Assembly: GCA_910580205.1 (NCBI GenBank)
Contig: CAJTVP010000003.1
Location: forward strand, 62,001-126,000
Origin: an uncultured Eggerthellaceae bacterium
GTDB taxonomy: Bacteria > Actinomycetota > Coriobacteriia > Coriobacteriales > Eggerthellaceae
Reading direction: 5' to 3'
Length of the DNA stretch: 64,000 bases
Within the stretch, counting starts at the first letter, position 1. Each line of letters starts with the position of its first letter. A program made the translations under genes and the position numbers. The notes beneath the pieces are model-generated. The model was not told the origin of the DNA, searched no databases, and saw only the letters and a list, made by a program, of their open reading frames with translations. This document shows, piece by piece, positions 26,198 to 34,963 of this stretch.

Positions 26198-27988
26198 CTA
26201 CACCAACCCTTCTGCGACTTCATCCTCTTTGCCGGAAGCGGCATCCGCATCGCGGATGGCCACCCGGCGGATCTTCCCATTGACCGTGCGCGGCAGCTCA
26301 TCGACGTATTCGATGATGCGCGGGTATTTGTAGGGCGCCGTCAGGGACTTCACCCACCCTTGCAGCTCGCGGGTGAGCGCCTCTGACGGAGCGAAGCCAT
26401 CCGCCAGCACGATGGTGGCTTTGACCGCCGCGCCGCGCAACTCATCGGGCACGCCGGTGATGGCGCATTCGCGCACCGCATCATGCTCCAGAAGCACGCT
26501 CTCTATCTCGAACGGGCCGATGCGGTACCCGCTGGATTTGATGACGTCATCATTGCGGCCCACGTACCAATAATAGCCGTCCTCGTCTTCCCACGCGGTG
26601 TCCCCGGTGTGATACCAGCCGTCATGCATGGCCGCTGCGGTCTTCGCCGGGTCCTTGTGGTACTCCATCATGATGCCCGCGGGGCGCGGATCTATGTTGA
26701 TGCAGATCTCTCCCGTCTCGCCCGTGTCGCACCGCGTCCCATCCTCGCGCAGGATGGCCACGTCATAGAGCGGCACCGGCTTGCCCATGGAGCCCGGACG
26801 GGGCACCGCGTTCGTGAGGTTGCCGATGGTGAGCGGCGTTTCGGTCTGGCCGAACCCTTCGAAGATGGTGATCCCCGCCTCATCCTTCCAATAGGCGAAC
26901 AGATCCGGGTTCAGCGCCTCTCCGGCCGTGGTGGCGTACTCCAAGCTGGAAAGGTCATGGGAGGAGAGGTCCTCCTGCTTCATGAGACGGTACATCGTGG
27001 GCGGCGCGCAGAACGTGGTCACGCCATAGCGCTCGATCAGGTCCAGGATCTCGCCCGCATGGAAGCGGTCGAAATCGTAGGTGAGCACGCAGGCCTCCAT
27101 GAGCCACTGCCCATAGAGCTTGCCCCAGACCGCTTTGCCCCAGCCGGTGTCCGCCACCGTGAAATGCACGCCATCGGGGCGGACGTTGTGCCAGTGCTTC
27201 GCGGTCATGAGGTGCCCCAGGGAATAGAGGGAATCATGCATGACCATCTTCGGGTTGCCGGAGGTGCCGGAGGAGAAGTACAGCAGCATGGGGTCCGCCG
27301 CCAGCGTGTCGCGGCGCGCGAAGCCCTCTGATGCCGCGCGCACCCCAGCGTTGAAATCATGCCAGCCCGGACGCTCGATGGCGGACGCGCAGATGCCCTC
27401 AGGGCCTGAGAGGGCGCTTCCGATGATACGGCCCTCCTCCACGATGAGATCCCCATCCTCGTCGCGCTCAGTGAGGCCCGCGCCTGCCGGCTCCACCAAG
27501 ATGAGCGCTTCCACCGAAGGGCATTCACCAAGGACGTTGTCGACCACCTGGGCCACATCTCCCGCCGCCGTGGCTATCACCGCTTTGATGCCCGCCCCGT
27601 TGAGGCGGTAGACCATGTCGTGCTCTTTGAGCATGAACGTGGCCGGCACCATGACCGCGCCGAGCTTCGCCAGAGCCAGCGCCACGAACCAGAATTGGTA
27701 GTGGCGGCGCAGGATGACGAGCACCTTGTCCCCGCGACCGATGCCGAGGGCCGCCAGGTAGTTCGCCGTTTTGTCAGACCACCTCTTCATGTCCGCGAAT
27801 GTGAAGACGTGCTCCTCCCCCTCCGGGTTGCACCAGATCATAGCTCGGCGCTCCGGATCGTTCAGGGCTATGTCGTCCACGACGTCGTAGGCGAAGTTGT
27901 AATCAGGGTCGCAGTGGATGTCGAACCGGGTGAGACGGCCTTGGTCGTCGTAGGCTTCATCCACGAATCTGAGATTGATGTTCCGCAT
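26198..27988 (-). CDS. AMP-forming acyl-CoA synthetase
   Basis: Activates a carboxylic acid with ATP and CoA (ANL superfamily, medium-chain synthetase-like). 596 aa. P-loop YFSSGTSGNPKMVMHD, A5 motif FGQTETPL, A7 WYHTGDTAWEDEDGYYW, A8 GRNDDVIKSSGYRIGPFE and A10 PRTVNGKIRR with the catalytic Lys are intact. Located between an XRE-cupin regulator and the Vor subunits. Inference: it supplies acyl-CoA (for example from branched-chain or aryl acids) for reductive carboxylation, or the pair works in the oxidative direction. Confidence 0.92.
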   Translation of the reverse strand: MRNINLRFVDEAYDDQGRLTRFDIHCDPDYNFAYDVVDDIALNDPERRAMIWCNPEGEEHVFTFADMKRWSDKTANYLAALGIGRGDKVLVILRRHYQFWFVALALAKLGAVMVPATFMLKEHDMVYRLNGAGIKAVIATAAGDVAQVVDNVLGECPSVEALILVEPAGAGLTERDEDGDLIVEEGRIIGSALSGPEGICASAIERPGWHDFNAGVRAASEGFARRDTLAADPMLLYFSSGTSGNPKMVMHDSLYSLGHLMTAKHWHNVRPDGVHFTVADTGWGKAVWGKLYGQWLMEACVLTYDFDRFHAGEILDLIERYGVTTFCAPPTMYRLMKQEDLSSHDLSSLEYATTAGEALNPDLFAYWKDEAGITIFEGFGQTETPLTIGNLTNAVPRPGSMGKPVPLYDVAILREDGTRCDTGETGEICINIDPRPAGIMMEYHKDPAKTAAAMHDGWYHTGDTAWEDEDGYYWYVGRNDDVIKSSGYRIGPFEIESVLLEHDAVRECAITGVPDELRGAAVKATIVLADGFAPSEALTRELQGWVKSLTAPYKYPRIIEYVDELPRTVNGKIRRVAIRDADAASGKEDEVAEGLV

Positions 27989-28044
27989 AGGTCGTGCTGC
28001 TGCTCCTTTGATGCTCTGATGCTTGCTGACGTTTCCGACGGCGC

Positions 28045-28629
28045 TCAGTTGATGCCCTGCTCATGCGGCTTGATGACCACCGCCAAGAACGTGCACGGCT
28101 CCCCGCCCGTGGCGATCATGCCGTGCCCGCGGCCGGAGTCGTACATGAGCAGATCCCCCGCCTCCACTTCTTCCACGTGATCCTCATAGGCGAACTTGAG
28201 CTTGCCGGAGATGATGTAATCGAGCTCTTGGCCCGCATGGTAGGAGAGATGGATGGGGGCTTCCTGCTCTTCTTCCAGATAGGGCGCCGTCACCAAGAAC
28301 GGCTCGGCCAGCTTGTGACGGAAGTGCGGCGCTTTGTGAAGGTACTCGAACCCGGCGCGTCGCTTTATGGACAGGCCATCTCCCCCTCGCGTGAGGGAAT
28401 ACCCGGTCAAGTGCGGATTCTCTCCCGTGAGGAGCTCGATGACGTCCACCCCCAGCCGGTCGGCGCATTTGTAGAGGAACGTGAAGGAAAGGTCCACCTC
28501 CCCGCTCTCCTGCGCCATGTACTCTTCCAGCGTGCGCCCGGTGGCGTCCGCCATCTCCTGCATGGTGATGTCCATGTCCTCGCGCAGCGCGCGGATCCTG
28601 TTCGCCACTTCCTTGATGTTCGGTTCCAT
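28045..28629 (-). CDS. XRE-family regulator with C-terminal cupin
   Basis: Transcription factor with an N-terminal helix-turn-helix (about residues 8-62, IRALREDMDITMQEMADATG) and a cupin_2 sensor domain (about residues 95-185; HLSYHAGQELDYIISG, GDLLMYDSGRGHGM). 194 aa from the ATG at 28629, preceded by GAAGG. It precedes the acyl-CoA synthetase by 56 bp in the same orientation and probably controls the whole cluster in response to a small molecule. GATACTTATC at 28669-28678 in its upstream region is a weak dyad that might be an operator. Confidence 0.9.
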   Translation of the reverse strand: MEPNIKEVANRIRALREDMDITMQEMADATGRTLEEYMAQESGEVDLSFTFLYKCADRLGVDVIELLTGENPHLTGYSLTRGGDGLSIKRRAGFEYLHKAPHFRHKLAEPFLVTAPYLEEEQEAPIHLSYHAGQELDYIISGKLKFAYEDHVEEVEAGDLLMYDSGRGHGMIATGGEPCTFLAVVIKPHEQGIN

Positions 28630-28779
28630 GGTCGCCTTCGATCCTGGTCGGTTCCGTGAAGTCACCTATGATACTTATCTTTGCTTGACGCGCGGGACTT
28701 GCGCTGGCGAAAGGCGGCTGTGGGCCATAGTTTTCATCAAAGGCACGCCATCTGTTTCGGTGACGGCGGCGCGGATGCT

Positions 28780-30168
28780 CTAGGAGCGGCGAACGAGGAT
28801 GCAGAGGCTGTGGGCGTCCGGGCCCTCAGCTGAGGTGATGGTGGAGAAGCCGCCTGCAACGGTGAAGGCCGCGCCCGTTTCGCTTTCCAAGAAGGCGTTG
28901 ACGACAGCTTCGTTCTCGCTGCGCGTGATGGAGCAGGTGGAATGCAAAAGCGCGCCTTCGGGGCGGACGCAGCTGGCGGCAGCGGCCAACATGGCCTGTT
29001 GCGTGCAGGCGAGCTTCCGCAAAGCCTCCGCGCTCACGCGATCGCGGATCTCAGGATGGCGTCGCAGCGTGCCCAAGCCTGAGCACGGCGCGTCCACGAA
29101 CACCACGTCGAAGAGCGCTTCGCGAGGAAGGGCAGCGGGATCGGTGGCGTCGGCGGTGAGCGCTTCGCTCACATGCACGTGGCAGCGCTCCGCCTTGTCA
29201 AGGAGGATCCGCGCTTTCCCAAAAGCTGCGTCAACGGCCACATAGGTGGGGATCTGATGTCCGAACAGGCGATCATGGATGCTCTGGATGAGCACGGTCT
29301 TCGTGCCGCGACCGCTGCCTATCTCAAGGAACGACCCTGCATCTTGCACCTGAGCCGCCGCAAGGGCGACCATCTGCGCCGCCAGATCGGACACGACCAA
29401 GCGCCCGCGTTCGATCAACCCGCGCACAGGCTCTTTCGAGAGCGATGAGCCTTCCTTCAGCAGGATGCAGCCGGGCACCTCTTCCATCACGTCATAGGCG
29501 ATGCTCCCCGCCTCGAGCTCTGAGAGCGTCGCGCGTTCAGGGGCAGCGAGCGGATTGACGTAGAGGAACACGGGAGAGGCTTCGTTCGCGAGCGCGATGA
29601 GCGTGCGCGCCTGAAGCGCTCCCACCTCCTCCTCAAGGAGCGCGCCGAGGCCTTGTGAGAAGCCCTCGTCGCGGCAAAGCTCCGCGATCGTCTCCGGAGA
29701 GCGCGCGGCGGTTGAGCGCCCCTCTTGGCGGCTGAGCGCCCTCAGCACCGCGTTCACCATCCCGGCCGCATGAGGAGATGAGCGCTTGGCCAGCCGCACC
29801 GCTTGGTCCACCGCATGCGCGGGCTCCTTGCCCAGATGCAAGATCTCATAGGTGCCCATCTCAAGGATGAGCCGCACCTCAGCGGAAGTCTTGGCAGGCC
29901 GTTCCAGATGGCGATCGATCACTTCATCAAGGGCAGAGCGCGTCTGCACCACGCCCAAGACGAGACGGTGAGCGAACGCCGCATCCTCTTCTGAGAGCGA
30001 GCTGCCATGGACGCGCTCATCAAGCGCCTGCGCGGCGAAGCAGCCTTGCTCATGCATCTGGCGAAGGGCGCTCCAAGCCGCCATGCGCGCAGGGCTGGGA
30101 GGAGCTGAGGAGCGCTTGGCCTTCCTCCTCCGCCCCGAAGGAGCCTCTCCGCTCAAAGCGCGCTCCAA
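28780..30168 (-). CDS. rsmB: 16S rRNA m5C967 methyltransferase
   Basis: RsmB (Sun): SAM-dependent cytosine-5 methylation of 16S rRNA. 462 aa. N-terminal NusB-like RNA-binding domain (about residues 25-160) and C-terminal methyltransferase domain: LEIGSGRGTKTVLIQ (SAM site; canonical members read GxGxGxKT), VDAPCSGLGTLRRHPE with the release Cys, and STCSITRSENE with the catalytic Cys. Start overlaps the fmt stop by 16 bp. Last gene of the def-fmt-rsmB run, convergent with nothing; 150 bp separates it from the XRE-cupin gene. Confidence 0.93.
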   Translation of the reverse strand: MERALSGEAPSGRRRKAKRSSAPPSPARMAAWSALRQMHEQGCFAAQALDERVHGSSLSEEDAAFAHRLVLGVVQTRSALDEVIDRHLERPAKTSAEVRLILEMGTYEILHLGKEPAHAVDQAVRLAKRSSPHAAGMVNAVLRALSRQEGRSTAARSPETIAELCRDEGFSQGLGALLEEEVGALQARTLIALANEASPVFLYVNPLAAPERATLSELEAGSIAYDVMEEVPGCILLKEGSSLSKEPVRGLIERGRLVVSDLAAQMVALAAAQVQDAGSFLEIGSGRGTKTVLIQSIHDRLFGHQIPTYVAVDAAFGKARILLDKAERCHVHVSEALTADATDPAALPREALFDVVFVDAPCSGLGTLRRHPEIRDRVSAEALRKLACTQQAMLAAAASCVRPEGALLHSTCSITRSENEAVVNAFLESETGAAFTVAGGFSTITSAEGPDAHSLCILVRRS

Positions 30169-31103
30169 GCGACGCCTTCACGGAGCTGCTGATAGCCTTG
30201 GACGAACTGGCGCGCGTCCATCTCGCGCTTGCCATCCGGCTTGAGCGCCTCCACCGCCAACGCCCCGGAAGCGCATGAAAGGATGATGGCATCCTCAGCG
30301 AACACGGCCTCTCCCGATGCCCGCAGCGGCGACACCGCAGCCACGCGCGCTTCCATGATGCGCACGGCTTTGCTCCCGATCAGGCATTTCGCCGGGTGCG
30401 CACCGGATGACGCCCGCACGAAAGCGGCGTTCTCCTCAGCGGACAGCGAAGGGTCCAAGAACAGCTCCCGTTTCTCTATCTTGCGCGCATAGGTGGCATC
30501 CGCGCCTTCTTGCGCGATCCATTTGGCATCCCCGTGGCGCATCTGCCCGAGCGCGGTCAAAAGCGCGCTGGCTCCGAGGGTCGCCAGCTCATCCGTCAGC
30601 GCCTCGGCGGACATCCCTTGGATGGGGATGCGCCGGCGAACGCAATAAGGACCCGTGTCCAGACCCTCCTCCATGCGCATGATGCACACGCCCGCCTCCT
30701 CATCCCCCGCCAGGATGGCGCGCTCCACCGGAGCCGCCCCCCGCCACCGGGGAAGGAGGGACGCATGGACGTTCACGCAACCCAGGCGCGGGATGTCCAA
30801 GACCGCCTTCGGCAGCAGAGCGCCGAAAGCGGCGACGCAGATCACATCGGGCGCCAGAGCGGAAAGCTCCTCGACTTCGACTGGGTCCTTGAAGCTGGAG
30901 ACGCACTTCACCGGGATGCCCCGGACCATGGCCGCCTCTTTCACCGGCGAGGGCGTTATCTTGTTCCCGCGGGAACGGACCTTGTCCGGCTGCGTGTAGG
31001 CGCAGATGACGTCTTCGTGCTGGGCCAGCCCATCCAAGATGTCGGCCGCGAAGGCCGGCGTGCCCATGAAGACCACGCGCAGCGGCTTCTCAGCTGACTT
31101 CAA
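30153..31103 (-). CDS. fmt: Methionyl-tRNA formyltransferase
   Basis: Formylates initiator Met-tRNA using 10-formyl-tetrahydrofolate. 316 aa. VVFMGTPAFAADIL at the N-terminus, NVHASLLPRWRGAAPVERAI with the catalytic Asn-His pair, and MRMEEGLDTGPY are diagnostic. Overlaps def upstream by 14 bp and rsmB downstream by 16 bp, the classic def-fmt-rsmB arrangement. Full length and intact. Confidence 0.96.
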   Translation of the reverse strand: MKSAEKPLRVVFMGTPAFAADILDGLAQHEDVICAYTQPDKVRSRGNKITPSPVKEAAMVRGIPVKCVSSFKDPVEVEELSALAPDVICVAAFGALLPKAVLDIPRLGCVNVHASLLPRWRGAAPVERAILAGDEEAGVCIMRMEEGLDTGPYCVRRRIPIQGMSAEALTDELATLGASALLTALGQMRHGDAKWIAQEGADATYARKIEKRELFLDPSLSAEENAAFVRASSGAHPAKCLIGSKAVRIMEARVAAVSPLRASGEAVFAEDAIILSCASGALAVEALKPDGKREMDARQFVQGYQQLREGVAWSAL

Positions 31104-31635
31104 CGCTGACCTCCCCAGGCTTGGCGCCCATGGCCCGCGCCTGATCGTAGGCCTGCAGCGCCTTCAAGCGGATGGAGGGTTCGCAGGACTCGAAGAGCGT
31201 CTTGCCTTCCAAGTGGTCGAGCTCATGCTGGAGGCAACGGCCGAGAAGCCCATCCCCCTCCAGCTCCCATTGCTCCCCATCCAGGTCATAGAAGCGCACA
31301 CGCGCCCAGGGCGGCCGTTTGACGGGAACGCTCACGCCGGGACAAGACAGGCACGCCTCCTTGTCTTCGACGGGCTCCCCCTTCGTCTCCACCACTTCCG
31401 GATTCACCATGAAGAACGGATTGCCGGTTTTCGGGTCTTCCCCATCCCAATCCACATCGATGATGACGAAGCGCTTGTCCAACCCCACCTGGGGCGCTGC
31501 GATGCCGCAGCCGTTGTTCGCGTACATCAGCTTCGCCATCTGCTTGGCGACCTTGATGAGGGATTTGTCGCCCACCTCGCAGGGTTGGCAGACCGTGGAG
31601 AGGACGGGGTCGGGAGAAGTGACGATCTTGAGCAT
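31090..31635 (-). CDS. def: Peptide deformylase
   Basis: Metalloenzyme removing the formyl group from nascent proteins. 181 aa. The three family motifs are present: GCGIAAPQVGL, EACLSCPG (EGCLS variant with Ala, the metal Cys retained) and HELDHLEGK with the two metal His and catalytic Glu. Start ATG 31635. It follows the recombinase gene by 80 bp and overlaps fmt. Confidence 0.96.
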   Translation of the reverse strand: MLKIVTSPDPVLSTVCQPCEVGDKSLIKVAKQMAKLMYANNGCGIAAPQVGLDKRFVIIDVDWDGEDPKTGNPFFMVNPEVVETKGEPVEDKEACLSCPGVSVPVKRPPWARVRFYDLDGEQWELEGDGLLGRCLQHELDHLEGKTLFESCEPSIRLKALQAYDQARAMGAKPGEVSVEVS

Positions 31636-31715
31636 CGTGCCTGCTTTCTCATCGTTTGCTTTTGCGCCTATTCTGTCATCCTCGCGCCCGTCGCGTCAAC
31701 CTGACGCGGATGCGG

Positions 31716-32651
31716 TCAACCGCGCGGATGGGCTTGGTGGTGCGCGCGCTGCAACCGCTCAGGGGTGAGATGCGTGTAGATCTGGGTGGTGGACAAGCTC
31801 GCGTGCCCCAGCATCTCTTGGACGCTGCGCAGATCCGCGCCGCCTGTGAGCACATCCGTGGCGAAGGTGTGCCGCATGTCGTGGGGCGTGTAGCGAGCCG
31901 CCAAACCGGCTTGGATGAGCGTGTCTTTGAACATGAGCCGGATGGCGTCTTCCGAATACCGGTTCCCACGGGCCGAGAGGAACACCCAATCCTCGGAACG
32001 CGGCCCAGCCAGCGCGGCGCGCCCGTCTTGCAGATACCGTTTCAGGGACGCTGCCGACAGCTCATGGATGGGCACGATGCGCTCCTTAGACCCCTTGCCG
32101 AAGAGCCGCACCTGCCTGCCTGCCAGATCGACGTTCCCAAGCGTGAGCGTGGAGGCCTCTTGGATGCGCGCGCCCGTGGCGTAGAGCAGCTCCAAGACCG
32201 CCTGGTCGCGCAGCTCTTTCGCGCGTTCTTTCGCCGTGGCCGCCTCTTGGGCACGAAGGCTGTGGACCTGCAAGAGCTTCTCCATCTCCGCGCGGGGGAT
32301 CACCTTCGGCAGATGCTTCTCGCTCTTGGGCCCATGCAAAGCGCTCACCGGGTCCGTCCCCACGAACCCGCGCGAAGACGCCCATCCGAAGAACCCCTTC
32401 AACGCGGACAAGCGCCGGTTCACCGTCTTGCGATCGTAGCCCGCTTGATCGAGGTAGGCCAGGTAGACCCTCGCTCCCCTGCGTCCGGGAGAGAGCGGAT
32501 CGATCCCCTCCCGCTGCGCCCAGCGCTGGTACTCATCCAGATCCTGCCCGTAGGCCTTGACCGTGTTCTTGGACAGATTCTGCTCGAACTGAAGGGAAGC
32601 CAGATATCCGTCCAAAAGCGAGCCCATCTTCCCTGTTGCCGCGCCTTCCAT
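31716..32651 (-). CDS. xerC: Tyrosine recombinase XerC/XerD-like
   Basis: Site-specific tyrosine recombinase, likely the chromosome-dimer resolution enzyme. 311 aa. N-terminal SAM-like core-binding domain (about 10-95) and catalytic domain with the pentad: Arg in YATGARIQE, Lys in FGKGSKERIVP, HDMRH, and LGHASLSTTQIY with the nucleophilic Tyr. Start ATG 32651 shares one base with the trmFO stop (TGATG), so they are coupled. The position next to trmFO and dprA supports a housekeeping Xer rather than a phage integrase. Confidence 0.93.
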   Translation of the reverse strand: MEGAATGKMGSLLDGYLASLQFEQNLSKNTVKAYGQDLDEYQRWAQREGIDPLSPGRRGARVYLAYLDQAGYDRKTVNRRLSALKGFFGWASSRGFVGTDPVSALHGPKSEKHLPKVIPRAEMEKLLQVHSLRAQEAATAKERAKELRDQAVLELLYATGARIQEASTLTLGNVDLAGRQVRLFGKGSKERIVPIHELSAASLKRYLQDGRAALAGPRSEDWVFLSARGNRYSEDAIRLMFKDTLIQAGLAARYTPHDMRHTFATDVLTGGADLRSVQEMLGHASLSTTQIYTHLTPERLQRAHHQAHPRG

Positions 32652-34015
32652 CAAGAAGCGCTCCAGATCCCCTGGGCCCTCAGCGTTGAGACGTACGCCT
32701 CCAAGGCCACGGCAGCCCGCTCCGCGTAGGCCCGATGCCGCTCTCGCTTGTTGCGGATCGGGTCCGCCAAGGGGGGCATGACGCCCAGGTTGACGTGCAT
32801 GGGCTGGTAGGCTTTGGTGGCGGGATCGGTCGCGTGAGCCATGAGCGCCCCGAACGCCGTCTCGGGCGGCGGAACCGGAATGGACGCGCCTCTCATCTGG
32901 GCGATGACCGAGAGTGCGCAATTCATCCCTGAGCGGATGGCCTCCATGTACCCCTCCGTGCCTGCCAGCTGCCCAGCCACATACACGGGAACGCCGCCGC
33001 GCGCCTCCGATGGCGCCGAGAGCCTGCCGAACGCGTCCATCAGGCGCGGAGCGTTCAAGAAGGTGTTGCGGTGCATGACCCCGAACCGGGCGAACTCAGC
33101 CTTCTCCAATCCTGGGATCATCCTGAACACCCGCTTCTGCTCTGGGAACGTCAGATTCGTCTGGAATCCCACCAGGTTGTAGCTCTGCCCGTTCGCGTCT
33201 TCGCGCCGCAGCTGCACCGCAGCATAGGGACGCCTGCCCGTGCGCGGATCGGTGAGGCCGACCGGTTTCAAAGCGCCGAAGCGCGGCGCATCCACGCCCG
33301 TGCGCGCCACCTCTTCGATGGGTTGGCAAGCTTGGAACAGATCCTTGGACTCGAAATCCTTCGCGATCACGCGCTCGGCATCCACGAGCGCCTCGATGAA
33401 CGCGCGGTATTCGTCAGCATCCATGGGCGCGTTGAGATAATCCCCTGCGCCCTCTTCCCCATACCGGCTCTGCTCGAAGACCACAGACCCATCCAGAGTG
33501 TCCGTCATGACGATGGGCGCGGCGGCATCGAAGAACGCCAGCTCCTCATCATCGGTCATGCGGCGAAGCTCTGCCGCCAGCGCATCCGAGGTGAGCGGAC
33601 CCGTGGCGCAGATGATGGCGTCATGGCCCTCAAGCTCGGCGAAGGAGGTGATCTCATCGCGGCGAAGCTCGATCAGTTCGTGGGCGGACACCGCTTCCGT
33701 GACGGCCTTGGTGAACTGGACGCGGTCAACGGCCAGAGCGCCGCCAGCAGGTATCCGGCACGAAAGCGCGATCTGGTAGAGGGGCGACGCCAGCGCCTCT
33801 TCCTCCGCCTTGAGCATGCCGGCCGCGCTGTCAGGACGCGTGCTCTTGAAGGAGTTGGAGCAAACGAGCTCCGCCAGGCCATCGGTCTTGTGCACCGGCG
33901 TGCGCACGTCCGGCCGCATCTCGAAAAGCGTGACCGGAACGCCCGCCTTCGCCAGGCAGAGCGCCGCCTCGCTGCCGGCAAGGCCTCCTCCTATGACTGC
34001 AACGCGTCTCTCCAT
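32651..34015 (-). CDS. trmFO: tRNA m5U54 methyltransferase, folate/FAD-dependent
   Basis: TrmFO methylates U54 of tRNA using methylene-tetrahydrofolate and FAD. 454 aa. FAD-binding VIGGGLAGSEAAL, then FEMRPDVRTPVHKT, LVCSNSFKS with the conserved Cys, and C-terminal GQLAGTEGYMEAIRSG are diagnostic (GidA-small). In many bacteria topA lies between dprA and trmFO; here dprA ends 9 bp upstream of trmFO's start and no topA is present. Followed by xerC with a 1-bp overlap. Confidence 0.96.
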   Translation of the reverse strand: MERRVAVIGGGLAGSEAALCLAKAGVPVTLFEMRPDVRTPVHKTDGLAELVCSNSFKSTRPDSAAGMLKAEEEALASPLYQIALSCRIPAGGALAVDRVQFTKAVTEAVSAHELIELRRDEITSFAELEGHDAIICATGPLTSDALAAELRRMTDDEELAFFDAAAPIVMTDTLDGSVVFEQSRYGEEGAGDYLNAPMDADEYRAFIEALVDAERVIAKDFESKDLFQACQPIEEVARTGVDAPRFGALKPVGLTDPRTGRRPYAAVQLRREDANGQSYNLVGFQTNLTFPEQKRVFRMIPGLEKAEFARFGVMHRNTFLNAPRLMDAFGRLSAPSEARGGVPVYVAGQLAGTEGYMEAIRSGMNCALSVIAQMRGASIPVPPPETAFGALMAHATDPATKAYQPMHVNLGVMPPLADPIRNKRERHRAYAERAAVALEAYVSTLRAQGIWSAS

Positions 34016-34024
34016 GCGCTTAGC

Positions 34025-34963
34025 TTACCACGCATCGCGCTCCTTCACCTTGATGCCCCAGCGGCCACCGGGGTGCCGGACGGCGATGCCCTTCGCCGCC
34101 ATGCGCGCGACCCATGCGTTCGTCTGCGCGGGGCCCCACGGACCACCAGCCTCCTGCGCCGCCAGCCGATTGATGGCTTCCACCCCCATGGGCGATGCGG
34201 CCAATGCTTCTATCAGCGTTCTGTCGAACGCGCTGATCTCCACCTGCTCCCGCTCTCTCATATCCTGTTGCTTGAAGATCCCGAAGAGGGAGAACAGCGC
34301 GTCATCGAAGGAGTCATCATCCACGATGGGCGCAGCACCCTGGCAGATCAAGCGGTTCGCGCCGCGCGACTGAGGGGAGTCGATGGAGCCGGGCACGACG
34401 AGCACATCCCTGTTCGCCCCCAGCGCCTCGTCAGCCGTGGAGAACGTGCCTGACGGCAACCCCGCCTCCACGATGAGCGTGGCTCTGGCCAATGCCGCTA
34501 TGAGGCGGTTGCGCGCCCGGAACATGTAAGGCAGGGGTGGCACGGCCCACTCCCGTTCGGACACGAGCGCGCCGCCCCCGTCAACGATCCTCTGGAACAG
34601 GCTCGCGTGCTCTCTGGGGTAGATGACATCCGCTCCTCCGCCCAAGAACACCACCGTCTTGCCGCCTGCCTCAAGCGCCGCTCGGTGGGCTTCCGCATCG
34701 CAACCGCGCGCACCGCCCGAGATGACGGCGATGCCCTTCTCCGCAGCGCGCATGGCGAATCTCCGCGCGCAGCCAAGGCCGTAGGGCGTGGCCTTCCGAG
34801 CGCCTACGATGGCGAGCCCCTCTTGAAGCGCCGCCACATCCCCGATGGCATACAGCCGCTCTGGAGCGTCGTGGACCTCTCGAAGCGCTTGCGGGAAGAG
34901 GGGATCGTCCGCTTCCAGGATGAAGCGAGGGCCGGATATCCCTCGTTCTCGCTCAGGCCCCAT
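34025..34963 (-). CDS. dprA: DNA processing protein DprA
   Basis: Loads RecA on incoming single-stranded DNA during transformation. 312 aa. Rossmann-like core: GLAIVGARKATPYGLGCARRFA, SGGARGCDAEAHRAAL, VVFLGGGADVIYPREH and ARNRLIAALARATLIVEA; a C-terminal winged-helix region follows (about 240-312). Start ATG 34963 has GGGAGGCG upstream and overlaps comM by 11 bp; the frame is open far upstream, but only because it lies opposite a high-GC gene. With comM next to it, a competence function is plausible, though dprA is widespread in non-transformable species. Confidence 0.94.
   Translation of the reverse strand: MGPERERGISGPRFILEADDPLFPQALREVHDAPERLYAIGDVAALQEGLAIVGARKATPYGLGCARRFAMRAAEKGIAVISGGARGCDAEAHRAALEAGGKTVVFLGGGADVIYPREHASLFQRIVDGGGALVSEREWAVPPLPYMFRARNRLIAALARATLIVEAGLPSGTFSTADEALGANRDVLVVPGSIDSPQSRGANRLICQGAAPIVDDDSFDDALFSLFGIFKQQDMREREQVEISAFDRTLIEALAASPMGVEAINRLAAQEAGGPWGPAQTNAWVARMAAKGIAVRHPGGRWGIKVKERDAW

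Noticed and set aside
31716..32651. Tyrosine recombinase as a phage or island integrase
   Set aside because: It is embedded in a conserved housekeeping block, coupled to trmFO, with no attachment repeats or mobile genes around it.
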